A DNA stretch of 64,000 nucleotides from Carya illinoinensis (GCF_018687715.1 NC_056752.1:51988653-52052652); one strand, 5' to 3'. Positions 12,599-25,482 are shown, counted from the stretch's first letter. Made by a program: numbers and translations. Notes: generated by a model from the letters alone, not told the origin.

Positions 12599-15500
12599 TG
12601 TGACGCCCCCAAATTCCGTTTGGGATCGGACGGACATTTGAAGCGTCGAGACATGCAACACAAGGTTGCCTGCCCCCGTTCATGACATATAAGATGCAAT
12701 ATTCCTAACATGCATCTAACAATATGCAATATTCGCAGTGGATAAATTTTTTCTTTAGCAATACTATGCACCAAATTGAAAATATCCTAAATGCTTAAAA
12801 CATACTTCATACATAAAAATCCATTGAACAACTAGGATCACAATACTAGTCCAAAATGGTTATGATCCAAAAAGTACTAGAGATGCAACTCAATCGTACA
12901 AGTAGTAATTTACGTTAATTACTATATTAACATTTATGTCGCACCGTCGCTTAGTCAACTGTGTCTAGTTGATCAGCTCCTGATTCTCCTTCAGGTCCTG
13001 TAACAAGATCTACCATTCGGGGAGAATGGTAGTTGGGACTACCAAAATGAGATTTGATTACAAATCTCAGTAAGTTAACAAAAAACTTCCACACAAGCTA
13101 ATAATGCATGGATGACAGTAAAAGCATAAATGCATAATCAAATTCATAAGTAATTAAAGCATAACTTGGCGTACAACATAGCATAATTGACATAACTTAA
13201 ATTGAAACATGAACTGAACTTGACTTGACACGAACTTGATCTGAAACTTGACTTAGCATGAACTTGCTTTGAAACTTGAATTAACATGAAAAATACATAC
13301 TTCACAGTTGTTGTGGCCCCATGTATTCTACGTGTAAATACATATTCCACAGTTGTTGTGGCCTCATGTATTCTACACAAACTTGACTTAACATGAAAAA
13401 TACATACTCCACAGTTGTTGTGGCCCCATGTATTCTACGTGTAAATACATACTCCACAGTTGTTGTGGCCTAATGTATTCTACGGAAACTTATTCTTTAA
13501 CTGCTTAAATACATACTCTACAGTTGTTGTGGCCCCATGTATTTTACGTGTCATAATTGCTGTGTCTCACGTAGTGTATGCGCCACAATTGCTGTGACCC
13601 CATACATAAGTAATCAAGATGAAACGTGACTGGAATACGAAATGACTGAAGCTCTGACGTAACATAACGTGATTTGAACATAACTTGAAATACATGACCA
13701 ACTTGAGATAGAAACATTTCGTAACATGGCATAACATATAATAGACAACATATTTAACATGACATACTTGCAACAGTGAATATTACATGACTTGACATAC
13801 ATGTAAGAGATGGCATACTTAGCATGACGTACTTGTAAGGTACAGTAATACATGACAGAATATATTATGTAACAGATAAAAAATTGATGACAGAATAAAT
13901 TCTATATAATAGACAATTACGTGATAACTTGGCATGGCATGACATATATGATAACACACATACATACACTGTAGTTCCTTTACTTAGCACACATACACAG
14001 TAGACTGCTAGTAAGTTAAAAGCTAACTTACCTCGATCTCCGCGTTTCTTATAAAACCTTAAGCGCGATTGCGAGTAACTGTAATTAGTGATTCTAAAAG
14101 TTAGCATTAAATCACTAATAAATTAAAATATGAAAAATACTAACTTAAAGAGTAGAATTTATATTTTACTCTTCTACATGTAGGAAAATGACCGTTTTAC
14201 CCATAACTTAAGGATTTTGCGTACTAACTCCAGATGTCACCAAAATTTACATACCTCATGTAAATTTTATCCTCAATTCAAATATCAATTTAGAAAAATT
14301 TAAAACTAATCACAACTATTAAAACTCCATAGGGCCGAAATTCTCATATGCTATTTCCATTGATTTTTGTTTTTTAACTTGTTTTGATCAACCTTTTGAT
14401 CTATGACTTATAAATATGCGATCTTCAAACCAAACCATCACATGGTTTAAAAAGATATCATAAAACATATATAAGCTTCTAATTCAAGATCACATGGTTA
14501 GAAATTAACCAAAATATAAATTTAGCCAAGAACATCCACACTTTGGCTTATCTAAATATCTCCTTGTATAAAATTTCATATCTTTGAAACTAACATTAAA
14601 TATCTTCAAAATAATAATATAACATGTATATAAGATGCTTATGATCCTCCAATAAAATTATCAAAGTCGTTGGAATAGGTTTAGACCACAAAAGAGTTAA
14701 ACTTTCTCAAAACAGAAACTGTTTTTCCTCTTCCGGTTTCTAAGTTTCTAAATCTAAGAAAATATTTCATCAAAACCTTTAATCATGCAAAAATCCTCAA
14801 CCAATAGTCATATATACATGTTAAAAATACTCCATAAAAATTTCGGACCAATATCTATCCATTAGCTTGGTCAAAAACTCCAAACTATAACATATTCTCC
14901 AGTTTATCTTCCAAAATGACCTTTTTATAGTTTACATAATATTTGACTGACCAAATGATCTTCAAATGGGACAAATAAGATATCCACGTAAACTAGACTA
15001 AAAAAGAAATAACTTATATGAAGGATACTTTATGATAAAATACTTACAAAAGCTTCGAAATGGGCATGCAAAAGAACTCCTAAAAGCTGTCAGAGAGAGA
15101 GTGTTTGATATTCTTTTAATGGAAAGTATAAATAAAAATAATTTCGTGGGGAGAGGTGGCTGGAGATACTTATGGATGAGATATGGAAGAGATGAGGCTG
15201 GAGTGAGAGTTAAGTGTAAGACTCTCTTACTTGAATTGAGAGTTAAGTATAGGACTCTCTTACCCGGAGTAAGAGTGGAGTGTAGGACTCTCTTACCTAA
15301 TAATATCTACAAAAATCAATTCAAGATATTTTTACCCAATAATATCCACGAAATTAGCTTAAAATATTTTTATCCAATAATATCTACAGTTTTGAACAGA
15401 CGTTTTGTCCGAAAATATGAAAAAATGTTATTGCTCCATAAGACCTTAAATAACCCTCCGAGTCTAATGGCACAAACCATAATACATTTTGACACTTCTA

Positions 15501-15673
15501 ACTATCTCCAATAATAAAAAACACACTTCTGATACCATAGTAAATAATAACACTAACTATGTAGTTAGACAAAAACCTATACGATTAATGGATTCGTGAA
15601 AACTTATGGGGTCTTCATGAGGTTCGTAAAGTTAATAAAAATTTCACAATTGAATTTCTAGCGGGCTGTTACA
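12599..15673. mobile_element. Solo-LTR-like retroelement copy A (3,075 bp)
   Basis: Starts TGTGACGCCCCCAAAT and ends GCGGGCTGTTACA, giving TG...CA termini with a short imperfect inverted repeat. It is flanked by a perfect 5-bp duplication GTCGC (12594-12598 and 15674-15678), as for LTR retroelements. A second full copy is at 33446-36598. I see no second LTR, gag/pol frame or internal domain, so a solo LTR is the best reading. Relative to copy B it lacks about 300 bp near 14360 and has an expanded tandem array near 13290-13610. Orientation is unknown. Confidence 0.8.
13291..13612. repeat. Tandem repeat array within LTR copy A
   Basis: At least five imperfect units centred on the motif CCACAGTTGTTGTGGCC followed by CATGTATTCTAC, plus two degenerate CACAATTGCTGTG units at the right end. 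The core is itself a small palindrome (CCACA...TGTGG). Copy B has only two units (34140-34231), so the array has changed in copy number between the two LTRs. Units are unevenly spaced and have no unique spacers. Confidence 0.8.
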
Positions 15674-15678
15674 GTCGC

Positions 15679-16447
15679 TCTTCCCGTTTGTTGTCGAGAT
15701 CTAGGGAGAGAGAAAGGAAAATGATAATATGAATGTGACCATCAAACGTGTTTACTTATATTTTTTAATTTTTTGATTTTTTATTAATAAATAAAAAAAG
15801 TAATTATTAGTGAATAAATATTTTTTTGTTAATAATTAAAGAAGTTTAAAAAATGTTTACAAAAAATTTATTTGTACTAATGTATATTTGATGGGAATAT
15901 TTAGTAGATACTCTAGTATTGTTTAGAGATATAATATTTACAATAATAATGTACTTAAGCGTTGAGTAAATATTTTAAAAAGAAATAAATACTAAATTTA
16001 TATAAAAAAATTTAAATTTTTAATAATAAATGTCACTTTTTCTTAAAACGATTATATAATATTTACACGTTTCATACTGTATATATCATTATTGGAAGAA
16101 ACACGGCTGTGTCCAGGGAGGCAGGGAATTGGCTGCCTTTCGGGTGTGAAAAGCTAAGACAATTGCTGGTATGGGAGTGGTGGTCAGAGAGTTACATGTT
16201 GAAGGCTTGAAGCAGCAGGAGCGTTACCTTGACGCAAATTAGCGCAGCATATTCACCTTATTCTCAGACATTACATTATTTTTATTCTTATTTTTTTATA
16301 TAGATTTGAGAATGAAAGTTTCAAATTCAAGACTTCCATTTTATAACTTAGAAATTATGCCAATCAGACGTCTCTGATGTTATTATTAATACGACTAAGC
16401 CGTGTAGATTTGGGTTTGTCATGTATAGGTCGGTAGAATTGTAGGAT
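15679..16447. other. Intergenic AT-rich sequence
   Basis: From about 15740 to 16080 it is strongly AT-rich; 16090-16260 is of normal composition but shows no recognisable exon. No repeat partner was found in the window. Confidence 0.5.
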
Positions 16448-17264
16448 GGGAGAAGCTCCCAGCAAGTCGGTTGGGATTATAACTTTTAACACCAGCAACC
16501 AGCCTACATAAATCTGCCATTTAGGACGTGTACCAAATTAAAATTTACACTCACATCCACATGATTTTATTTTATTCTTCATCTCTTCCCCCTTCTCTCT
16601 CTCTCCCCCACCCCCCACGCCTGCAACGGTGCAATCCCCCCCTCTCTCTCTCTCTAAAACACACTCTTTCTCTCTCTAAAATACACCCGCCATCTTCTCT
16701 TGCTTGAAGTTTCCATCTACCCAATGCCTTCTTTCTGCATCTAAATGTCCAGATCATTTTCTGCGCGTGGGAGGGGGTTGCAGAAAATCATCTAGGTAAC
16801 AGTTCATCTAAATATTTCATGGTAGAAAATTATCTAAATATAAACGCTATAAATATATAGGAGAAAATCATCACTTAGTCCATGTCAAAAAATCATCTAA
16901 ATGTAAACGTTTAGCTAAAGTGATTTGTTTACATTGGTCTGGGGCGTATTTGGTTCACTGTTCTTTCTAATTGCAATTAGAAAGCTGTACGGATTAATGA
17001 CTAATTTCCTTGTGAAGCTGTAAAATTATCAGACAATCTCAAATCTAAATGTTTCATAGCAGAAAATCATCACTGTATATACATTCTTGAGAGAGACGGG
17101 ATTGCAGGCGTCGGGAGAGGAAGGAAAGAGGAGAAGAGATAAAAAAATAAAATGATCATGTGCAATCGGGTGTAAATTTTAAGTTGGTATACGTCCTACG
17201 TATCAAATTTATATTGGCTGGTGTTAAAATTGAATTCACACCCGACTGTTTGGGAGCTTTTCCC
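16448..17264. mobile_element. Non-autonomous MULE-like element with perfect 9-bp duplication
   Basis: Flanked by TTGTAGGAT at 16439-16447 and 17265-17273. The ends are long inverted repeats: the left starts GGGAGAAGCTCCCAGCAAGT and continues through AGGACGTGTACC and CT-rich sequence; the right reads back as the complement and ends TTTGGGAGCTTTTCCC. The end sequences resemble those of the element at 8186-9609. No transposase is visible. The middle (about 16760-17080) contains repeated short motifs such as AAAATCATCTAAAT. Confidence 0.85.
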
Positions 17265-17696
17265 TTGTAGGATATCAATCGAGATCCAGCAATTGGAGGT
17301 CCTAAAGTTTTACCTTCTCTGCATAAGGAACAAGATGGGCATATTTTCAAAACTTCAAATAAAATTGGCCGTTTTTGTCTCTATATCGGAACAGAAGATG
17401 AAGTGTGGCTTCTCTTGTATTTGATTCACAATAGTTCAAAACCGTGAAGTTCAGCTACAAAATTAACAGAAAATAAATTAAATGAGGTCACAACACAACA
17501 AATCCAATGGCAGATGAAAGCAGAGTAATACGCCGCTTTTATTGTTTAACATTTCAAGCTTATCATACGAACCCTGCAGAAATCTAGCATATAAAAGTAT
17601 AGAATCCCATATCTCGTCACTTTTTTTAATCAATGATCCAATATCGAGATCACAAGATTTCTAGTGACACCCTTGACCCCTTTTAGATTCACTGCG

Positions 17697-20552
17697 TCAT
17701 TCAGACTTTTCCTGATTAGCAGCAATATCTTTCACCTTTTCCTTCAGTTCACCAGTCTACAAGAACAAACCACATTATTAGAGAAATGCACTGCCCTTGG
17801 CAAAGAATGAAGCAAAATATGTTTGGCACAAGAAGTAACCTGATGCATATTGAGAATAATATCCGAGCCTCCAATGAACTCTCCCTTGATGAATATCTGT
17901 GGAAATGTGGGCCAGTTGCTGCATTTGAAGAACGTGGAATTTTAAAAACTAGCATACCATACAAAATTGAAAAGATCATGGTCATCACAATCAAGAGTCC
18001 AAACTCTTCGCCCGTTTAAAAAAGAGCCCATCTCCTGAACTAATGCAATGCACCATACATCTCCTTCCTCTCTGTCTTCTTTTAATTAGAACCTACACCT
18101 AATTCCCTTGGTGATATAGCTGGTGAGGCCCAGGTGGCATCATCGAGCTCCGGAACAATATCAGTCTAATATTTAGAAACCTTAATCAAACAAAACTCTG
18201 TAATGGTACATCTCCACGGTAGTTTAGTCATCACAGTAGCTTGTTTTCATCTTGAAGAAAGCAACTGGATGCAGCTTTGATTTTTGACTTTTTATTATTA
18301 TTATTATTATTATTATATATTTTTTAGTTCTATGCCCAGATATAAATATAAAATAATCGTAACGAGCAAAACACCAAGAGCTAACTTACCTGAAGGATTT
18401 TACAGCACCTTTCAGCTCAGGATTTTCCAGAATATTTCTAGCACTCAAAGGAACATCTGCAACAGTCATCCATATGGTAAGAGGACAATAACCAGATGAT
18501 TACAATAAACCAGATACTTATCAAAAAAGGGAAGAAAGTATGATAAGCAGATAAATTTATTTATCATAGGAAGTTGACGAGTACCAAGATGAAAGCATTC
18601 AAATTACGGAAAACAGGTATAGGCACAGGTAATCCCTAGCTATAGGAGACAGTGTGCACAATCAACACTTTTACACTCTCCCATTGCACAGAACTATCAA
18701 TTAGTAGCTTGTCCAGAGATAACTTTTAATTGGTTCCTCCTATGCTTTCATTCAATTTGTGCAGTGTAAGGGAGAAATGTCGCAAGCTATGCACTACAAG
18801 CCCTCTCCGCCATGATAAGGAAGGAGTAATCCACACAGCATATAACATGTGTTCATACATAGGTGCATGCTTTCATTTCATATACATGTTTCACATATAA
18901 TGTGTATGTACAAGTGTTGGGTGCGTGTGCCTATGGTGACTCTGAGCGTGGCACAAGACTAATACACATTAACACATATTGATTGATAAAGTAACCAATA
19001 AAGGAATCGAAGGATTTGCTCATAAAACTAAAAATCTACACACTTACTATATTGTTTTAAGACTCTAACTGCCAATGAGCTGAATCCACACTGAGGAAAT
19101 TCGGGAACACCTTTCATGTAAATCATTACAGGATTCTCCTTGACATCCTACACCAGAAGCAACTACAACTAATAAGTTTTTCTTTTCATAGGTAATCAGA
19201 CTACAACTTCTCAGGATTGAGCTTGGATAAAAGCCTTTCATATTGCTAATGGGAGACAACGCCTTTCAGAACATGAATCCTAAACATAATTGAAAAGATT
19301 CATTTACCTGCTCAACAACATCCTTCAAAGAAAGGGGAGAACTCTCAAGCTTATTAGTGGGTCTAAAATCTTCATGTGTATCAGAATCGCTGGGCACGGT
19401 AGTTGAATATCGCATCCCATTGTGGTAAAAGGATCCGCATACCTACCAACAATTTAAAGCAAACTATTAAATGATAATACTGCTGTGATCACCGAGAACC
19501 AGAAGAACCAAGAATTATCAATCTGGACTGTGGAGTTGCTTTATAAATATTTGATAACTCCAACTTCAAGTCAATAACCCAGCGAAACTGCGACATTGCA
19601 ACTCTTTTCCGTTAATAAATAATGAAGTTTATAAAGAAAATCTCAAAAGGGTGCATCCTAGTATACAGGATGTATATGACACAAGCAACGTCTAACAAAT
19701 TCTAGTTCAGAGTAAACTAAACCCGAACCTTTACTCAATCTCTCACTCTCTTATTCATTTGACCAACATACCAATAACATTGATCCAAAATCCTTTGGCA
19801 TCATGAGGCTACCTTGATGAACCACTAATGAACCCTCTCACTAAATAGATCTAGCTCGCCAGCTTATCTTAATAAACCCAAAAACGAAAAGAAGGGGTTA
19901 AACTCACCAATCCTACGGGCATGTGACAAATATCCACGTCAAAGAAATTCCATGTGCAAATGATATTGACTTGGAACCGAAACTAAAAGTGAGACTATAT
20001 GTCTCTCAAGATTCTCCAAATAATCAATTTAATTTGACCAGAAAACAAAGTAGCTTCACATGATATTTAGTTCTTGTAGAATCTATCCCATAAGGTCAAT
20101 TCTAGTGTTGTTGACAGTCACAACCCTCCTCAAAGCTATGACAGCAGGAGTCAGAAAATGTGGATAAGACCGGGACCATAACTACCGTACCATTCTCAAT
20201 GTACTCTATTCCCAAAAGCAAAACATCTTCACGTTTTGTTCATTGGATGTCCCAATCCATGCTCGTCAGCATAACCAATTTTCAAGAAAAATCACAGCCC
20301 CTATATGAACCTAATTTCACAACCTACTTCTACTGATACATTTCAATGTAAATGCTGTGTTTTAGGAACAATCAGAGGATCCAAAGAAGCCACTCTTCGG
20401 CCCATGATTCATACTGTAAAATCTATAATCTCATCACGGGTGTATTGATTAACTAAATGTAGAGGACAACAGAAGGTCTTGAATCTTACAGTTCTACTAG
20501 AACGGGAGACCGCAATGCCCTTCAGCACCATACTCGATAATGACCTCGCCAT
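17697..20552 (-). CDS. GRXS15: Monothiol glutaredoxin S15, mitochondrial (CGFS type)
   Basis: Class II glutaredoxin that binds a 2Fe-2S cluster and serves iron-sulfur cluster transfer in the mitochondrial matrix. Exons in transcript order: 20552-20490, 19442-19308, 19147-19048, 18456-18390, 17918-17840, 17756-17697; phases join to 167 aa, close to the Arabidopsis protein. The N-terminus is rich in Arg and Ser with no acidic residue in the first 20, as expected of a mitochondrial transit peptide. The domain starts near [18 protein letters not shown] (about residues 62-79), with the active-site PQCGFS at about 84-89 (Cys86), then [23 protein letters not shown] (glutathione-binding TFPQ and GGSD) and the tail [10 protein letters not shown]. 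No disrupted residue is seen. Its neighbours on either side are transposons, so it stands alone. Confidence 0.93.
19610..19695. repeat. Short relic of a LINE 3' end in a GRXS15 intron
   Basis: The motif CCTAGTATACAGGATGTATA resembles the 3'-terminal sequence of the LINE fragments at 41645-42250 (GGTACACAGGATGTACACA) and 63581-64000. It is short and degenerate, so confidence is low. Confidence 0.3.
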
Positions 20553-21420
20553 TGTTTATTTTATTTTATTTTTTTTGGGAGCTGCAAATAATCTGCACAG
20601 AACAATAAAGAGGAGAAACATAACCATATATCTATCCAAACTATACGAACATTCATACAAAGTCACATGCACAAACACGGAGTTCAACAAAGCTTTCTTG
20701 GAATAAATTATTGGAAATTTGGAAACTAAACGAACAGAAAATGTTGAACACATGTGGGGTCGAGAAAACAGATTTTAATTTGTAAGAAACATATGTATTC
20801 AAGGGGAAAGAAAGTGATAATATCGGTTACAAAGTTCTAGTTTGGTTGCAGAGAAAATCTTTTGAAGGAAACGAGAAATTCTGGATGTAACAATATCTAA
20901 TGCAAATTCGTGTAATAAGATTTCGAAGTCTGCACACATGAGAGTACAGAACAAACTGATTTCCGAAGAACAAAATTTATGTAGATGGAGCAAAAAAGAG
21001 GAAAGAGAGAAGCTGGAGAATGAAATTGTCACAGCAAGAGTTGGCACCAATGAGTTCTAACACAATAAAGAAATCTTAAAGCCTGTCACAGATTCATCAG
21101 TTGCTGCCATTTCCACTCCATTTAAGGAGGATCACATTCCTGGCCAGGGAGGCAGCCATGGTATTGACCCGAATAAAACGCCACAGGAAAAACCGAGGCG
21201 AAAAAATCCCCTGCCCAAGGTGATCACAGAAGGAAAACCCAAAAGAACTCCAAAGCCAGCGACCCCAAAACCAACGACAGGCAAGAGAAAGTGTGTACGA
21301 AGAAAATGACTCAGCAAACACTCTAAAACTCCAGCAGAAATATACCTCAGGGTTCAAACAAGGGTACGACTTTCGCAGGTTTGGTCAGAGAGTGAAATCG
21401 TAACAAAGTAACCGACTTAC

Positions 21421-21490
21421 CTCAGGGTGCGATGGAGACCAGCAGAGTAGGGTTTTGGGCCCTTGGCACCTCCTCTGTGCGAACTGCGAA
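21421..21490 (-). other. Probable non-coding first exon of GRXS15
   Basis: On the minus strand a G+C-richer stretch ends in a strong donor (CCCTGAG followed by GTAAGTC) at 21421. About 870 bases downstream, a TTTGCAG acceptor lies just before the GRXS15 start codon. This is consistent with a 5' UTR exon plus leader intron. The exact start is not determinable; no cDNA evidence is available. Confidence 0.4.
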
Positions 21491-21499
21491 GAAAGAAAG

Positions 21500-22286
21500 C
21501 AAGGATAATCCCCAAACTAAACGTTGTCGTTTTATAGTCTTCTACTTCCTTGGCTACGCGCGCGCGTTGGCGATGTAAGGGTGTAACATTTTTTTGATAA
21601 GTAAATATAGCCATATATTTCCTATAAATAAATAAATAAATATATAGCCATATATTATGCATAATAATGGATTTTAGAAAAATAAATTAAAAATGGATGA
21701 TTGGGCACCTTAGTTCTTTGCCTTGCTAATGTAACATCGATCAAACGAACATGATATTTGCTGCATTTGATTAAATAAATAGTACATCAAATGGGTATTA
21801 ACCTTAAATATGGCAAAATTTATTTCATATTAAGGTTTGTAAAATGGATAAAAAATTTATGCAAAAAATGTTCAGATAAATTTGCTATATGTGGCAGTTC
21901 TACACGTACTTACTCTTTTATTTACGAGTTTATTCACAATATTCATTTTATTAGTTTTTTCTTTAAATTTAAATTCTAAATTTCAAATTTCATGATTTTT
22001 AATATATCAATAATTATAAATAAGTCTTTTATATATTTTTCTTAAATACATTTTATATTTTCCTTTTTAAAATTTGCATTTAATATTGTTTTAATTTTTA
22101 TGTCTTTTTTTTTTCCCAAAAGGTAACCAAGTGATTAGATTTAAAATAAAATAAAAAATTGCATTTAGATGGAAGAATGATAATAATTTTCTAAAACATA
22201 TTGAAACCTTTTGAATTTTGCCTAAGCGCAAGAGTGTAACCATGAGTCTATAGGCCATATAAAGTGAAAAGAACACTGTATATCAT
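21500..22286. other. Intergenic sequence
   Basis: AT-rich, with no recognisable exon. It includes a CGCGCGCG run near 21558 and poly-A/T tracts. The last eight bases (22279-22286) are the left target duplication of the hAT-like element. Confidence 0.5.
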
Positions 22287-23517
22287 TAGGCCTGAACAAA
22301 AAAATCGTGCACCCGACCCGGATTCAAGTTCGACCCAAACCGACTCAAAATGCCCGGACCGTTTCGTTAATTTTCAATTTTCGGAAGTTTTGACCCGTTT
22401 TTCGAATTTAATCGGTCAAGTCGGCCATTAACCGATAACCGTACATATAACTGAAGTCATATACCAAATTTGTTTTACACACACACACACACACTCTCTC
22501 TCTCTCTCTAGCAAGGGAGAAGCATTTGTTTGTTATTTGAAATGGGTTTCTTTCCTTTCAATTGAGGGTCATGGCCATGGCATGTAAGGAAAGATGGTGG
22601 CTCTGAAGCCTTAGGAGAGGAAATCTAAGAATCCATTTTAGCCAACCCATTTTTTGCGCAGTCACTCTTCTTCTTCTTTGTAGTTTAAATCTTGGGCTTT
22701 CTTTGATCTTTCAAGAGCCTTTTCAATTTTTTTTTTTTTTTTTTTTTTTACGGGATGCCCTTTCAGCTATAGGTGAAGGGGGTCCTTAAAATCGCAGGCT
22801 TTGCTCCGGTTTGTGCTTGGAATAGCAACAAAAATCATAAGAAAGAACCTCTTGTTCGCTTTGCAAAGCTTGGTGTCTCACTCACTTGCTCTCTTTATTA
22901 GTTAGATTCGGAATATTTATCTGCAAGGTTTGGTGGTCTCTGATCAAATATAAGTAACAATGCATCAATGCCTCCATGTACACAATTTTTGCATCAGTCT
23001 TGATTTTATTTGATTTTGTAGCTTGATTTTACGAGGTGCTAGTATTAGGGTTTGATGGTCATGGTTGGATTTGAAAATTTTTGGGTTGATCTTGGTTTTG
23101 GATTGATATATGTTGTAAGTGTTCTTATTGTGGTGGATTTCCATGACCCTTTCTCGATTTGCTTTCTGCTAATTACCTTTATTTCGTGGAAGAAAATACT
23201 TCCATTTAACCAAAAGCTTAAACTTGAAACCCACTTTAATTGGAAGGAGCTAGCAATTTCTATATATTCTGGTTTTGGGTTGTCCTCGGTGATGGCAACA
23301 AATCTAATTCTAGTTCATGGTGTTTCACTTATAGAAGAAAATTCAGCTTGAAACAGCTCGGCGTTAAAATGAGTCAAGTCGGAATACCCGATTTTCCGAA
23401 TTCCGATTTCAGGTCGGTCAATGACTATTTGGCTAAACGGTTAAACGGAAGATGATTGTTCCAGGTCAGGTCGGAATATGCCTTTTCGGGTCGAGTCGGT
23501 TCAGGTGAACAATCCTA
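22287..23517. mobile_element. hAT-like non-autonomous element with perfect 8-bp duplication
   Basis: Flanked by TATATCAT at 22279-22286 and 23518-23525, an 8-bp duplication typical of hAT elements. Ends are inverted: the left begins TAGGCCTGAACAAAAAAATC and the right end complements TAGGATTGTTCACCTGAACC. Both subterminal zones are packed with short GACCC/GGGTC-type motifs (for example GACCCGGATTC left, GGTCAGGTCGGAAT right), probable transposase binding sites. The inside has T-rich and (AC)n/(CT)n tracts and no identifiable transposase. Confidence 0.8.
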
Positions 23518-24116
23518 TATATCATCATCCTTGTCACTTCTTGATTTATAGTAAGAGATTTACTACTCATTATCTCCGCACACTACACCCATTATCAGCC
23601 TTATTCTGTGTCAAATTCAGAAAATAAAGTTTCCAACCTTCCATGTAATCCAATTTTCTGTTTAGGAAAAAATAACTCAATTCTTGCTCCTGTTCAACAA
23701 AAAGATAATTTTTTTTATTCACACAAATAAAACATTCTTGCTCACGTAATGTACCCTCATCTTATTCCTATCCCCTTAACCAAATATTTATTTTTAAAAT
23801 ATAAAAGACGATGCAATAGTGTTTCACATTCCCAAAATAAAGAACAATCACAATAAGAAAATGTAAATCAACAATTTGTTTTTGCAAAAGGTTTTCAGAT
23901 TGAGGTGGAGTACTCAATCATCCATAACAAAAGATGCTTGAATTTAGCCCTTCAATGTCTCGCAACAAAAGGGTCATCATCATTCTCTGTTCACCAAAAC
24001 ATTAACGCTTTAGCAATCGACCTTATTCACCTGTATAAAAAACATGAACCTTCCGGCTGTTGTTTCTCTGAGATGCACAAGCTTGTTAAAACTTAGGCTG
24101 ATCAACAACCCAACAA

Positions 24117-24166
24117 CCCCCCCCCCCCCCCCCCCCCCCCAAAAAAACCAAAAAAAAAAAAAAAAA
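24117..24166. repeat. Poly-C (24 nt) followed by A-rich run
   Basis: A run of 24 C, then seven A, CC and sixteen or more A, directly downstream of the DUF1644 stop codon. It may be real or an assembly artefact; see findings. Confidence 0.9.
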
Positions 24167-24261
24167 GCACACCAAAAGAGAAAAGAAAGACTTGCAAGGA
24201 TAGCAGGGAAAATGGTTGAGAACTTACAATTGGGATCTGACCTAAAAACAAAGGAATTGAA

Positions 24262-25482
24262 CTAGCGCTGGCTATTGTACGGTGACCATCTTTCATCCCT
24301 CCATCGCAACCGTCGGGAATGGGGTGCTGTATTATCTGTTGACCGCCTAGGATATCGTGTAAACCTGTGAACACTCCTTGGTGAATGCCCATGCATTTGA
24401 CGGAAGCGGGGCCTACCAGATGAGGTAAAAGAGGACCTGCTCTGAGATGGCCAGAAACGGGAAGTATTTTCTGATGACCACTCCGGCGTTTGTCGCACAC
24501 GCACTGATGAAAAATTGTTGCCTCGCCTGGTAGCAGCACTAGCATCTTCATGAGCCCATCGAGTGGTTTGCCTAGGCATACCCTCTGAGGACAAATCAGT
24601 GCTCCTTCCAGCAAGGGTACTGGCCTCCATATCATAATCTGCCCTCGATGTTCTCTCAGATCTCCTATTGTGCATCTGTTCTCTATCACTTGAAACATCC
24701 GAGAGATGAACCATGAGGGAGAGCCCAAGAGTACGAAACATGGCCTCCAAAATGGAAGACATCCACCCACTGAACTCTGCCGATAGAGTGTTTTCTTCAC
24801 TGCTCTCTTCCACAAACTCTGGATGAAGTGAGCTAAGGACATCCTCCAAGTCCCTTTCCCGTTCCAACCTTGTCCAATCACTTCGTCGCATGGGGTCGAC
24901 CTCTGATGGTATGACAGATGGGTGTTCAGACCTTGCATGCTTCCTGAGTTCTGAGTAGGTCCCACTAAAATCACACATCTCAGAGGAACAACTCCTTGCT
25001 CTGGAATTCATGAATTTACGAGCTGGCTCTACAATACGATACCCATAGATCTCTCCCCGACAAAGAGGGCAGACAAGCTTTGGCTGCAATTGGCTCCCAC
25101 ACTGTCTTGCTTGCCCAGGGTCCAACCCATGTTCCCCTCTGCGAAAGGCTGAGTTTGTGAAAGGAATTTCTTGGAGTAGTGTTATGGAGGCATGTGGAGC
25201 AAATGACTTACAGAACTGATCAAGACAATTGGAGTGCCGATAACTGGTGTTGCACATGTAAGGGCGGCAACCCTTCTCATGGGCAGAACACTTTAGAAGA
25301 ACAGCATTATGAGGATGTTCCATACAGATTGGGCACCTAGCCTCCCCCCATTCTTTAACATCGACAGCTGATCCCAATTGTTCTTCCAATTTATGTTGCT
25401 CAATGTTCATGGAGCTATTAGGGTAACAAGATGCCCTTGCCTGATCAGCAGGCAAGGCTCGCATTCTTCTGACCTTTGGCAT
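24262..25482 (-). CDS. DUF1644 zinc-finger protein
   Basis: Plant-specific DUF1644 family (C2H2-like zinc finger; some members are implicated in stress responses). A single coding exon of 406 aa. Visible: a Cys/His-rich core CPICMEHPHNAVLLKCSAHE (about residues 50-69) followed by KGCRPYMCNTSYRHSNCLDQ (70-89), the family signature; a second cysteine pair VCPLCRGEIYGY (about 137-148); and a C2H2-like CSSEMCDFSG...LRKHARSEHP (Cys165, Cys170, His182, His187). The C-terminal third is Arg/Ser-rich and low complexity. The start at MPKVRR was chosen because the frame upstream crosses a likely acceptor (GATTTAG then TTCCCGTG, minus strand), so the 5' UTR probably has a long intron up to about 27190. 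The biochemical role is unknown. Confidence 0.9.
   Translation of the reverse strand: MPKVRRMRALPADQARASCYPNSSMNIEQHKLEEQLGSAVDVKEWGEARCPICMEHPHNAVLLKCSAHEKGCRPYMCNTSYRHSNCLDQFCKSFAPHASITLLQEIPFTNSAFRRGEHGLDPGQARQCGSQLQPKLVCPLCRGEIYGYRIVEPARKFMNSRARSCSSEMCDFSGTYSELRKHARSEHPSVIPSEVDPMRRSDWTRLERERDLEDVLSSLHPEFVEESSEENTLSAEFSGWMSSILEAMFRTLGLSLMVHLSDVSSDREQMHNRRSERTSRADYDMEASTLAGRSTDLSSEGMPRQTTRWAHEDASAATRRGNNFSSVRVRQTPEWSSENTSRFWPSQSRSSFTSSGRPRFRQMHGHSPRSVHRFTRYPRRSTDNTAPHSRRLRWRDERWSPYNSQR

Noticed and set aside
13291..13612. CRISPR array
   Set aside because: Repeats are imperfect, unevenly spaced and without unique spacers, and lie inside an LTR in a plant genome.
24102..24974. 290-aa minus-strand frame
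   Set aside because: Shadow of the DUF1644 exon running into poly-Gly made by the C tract.
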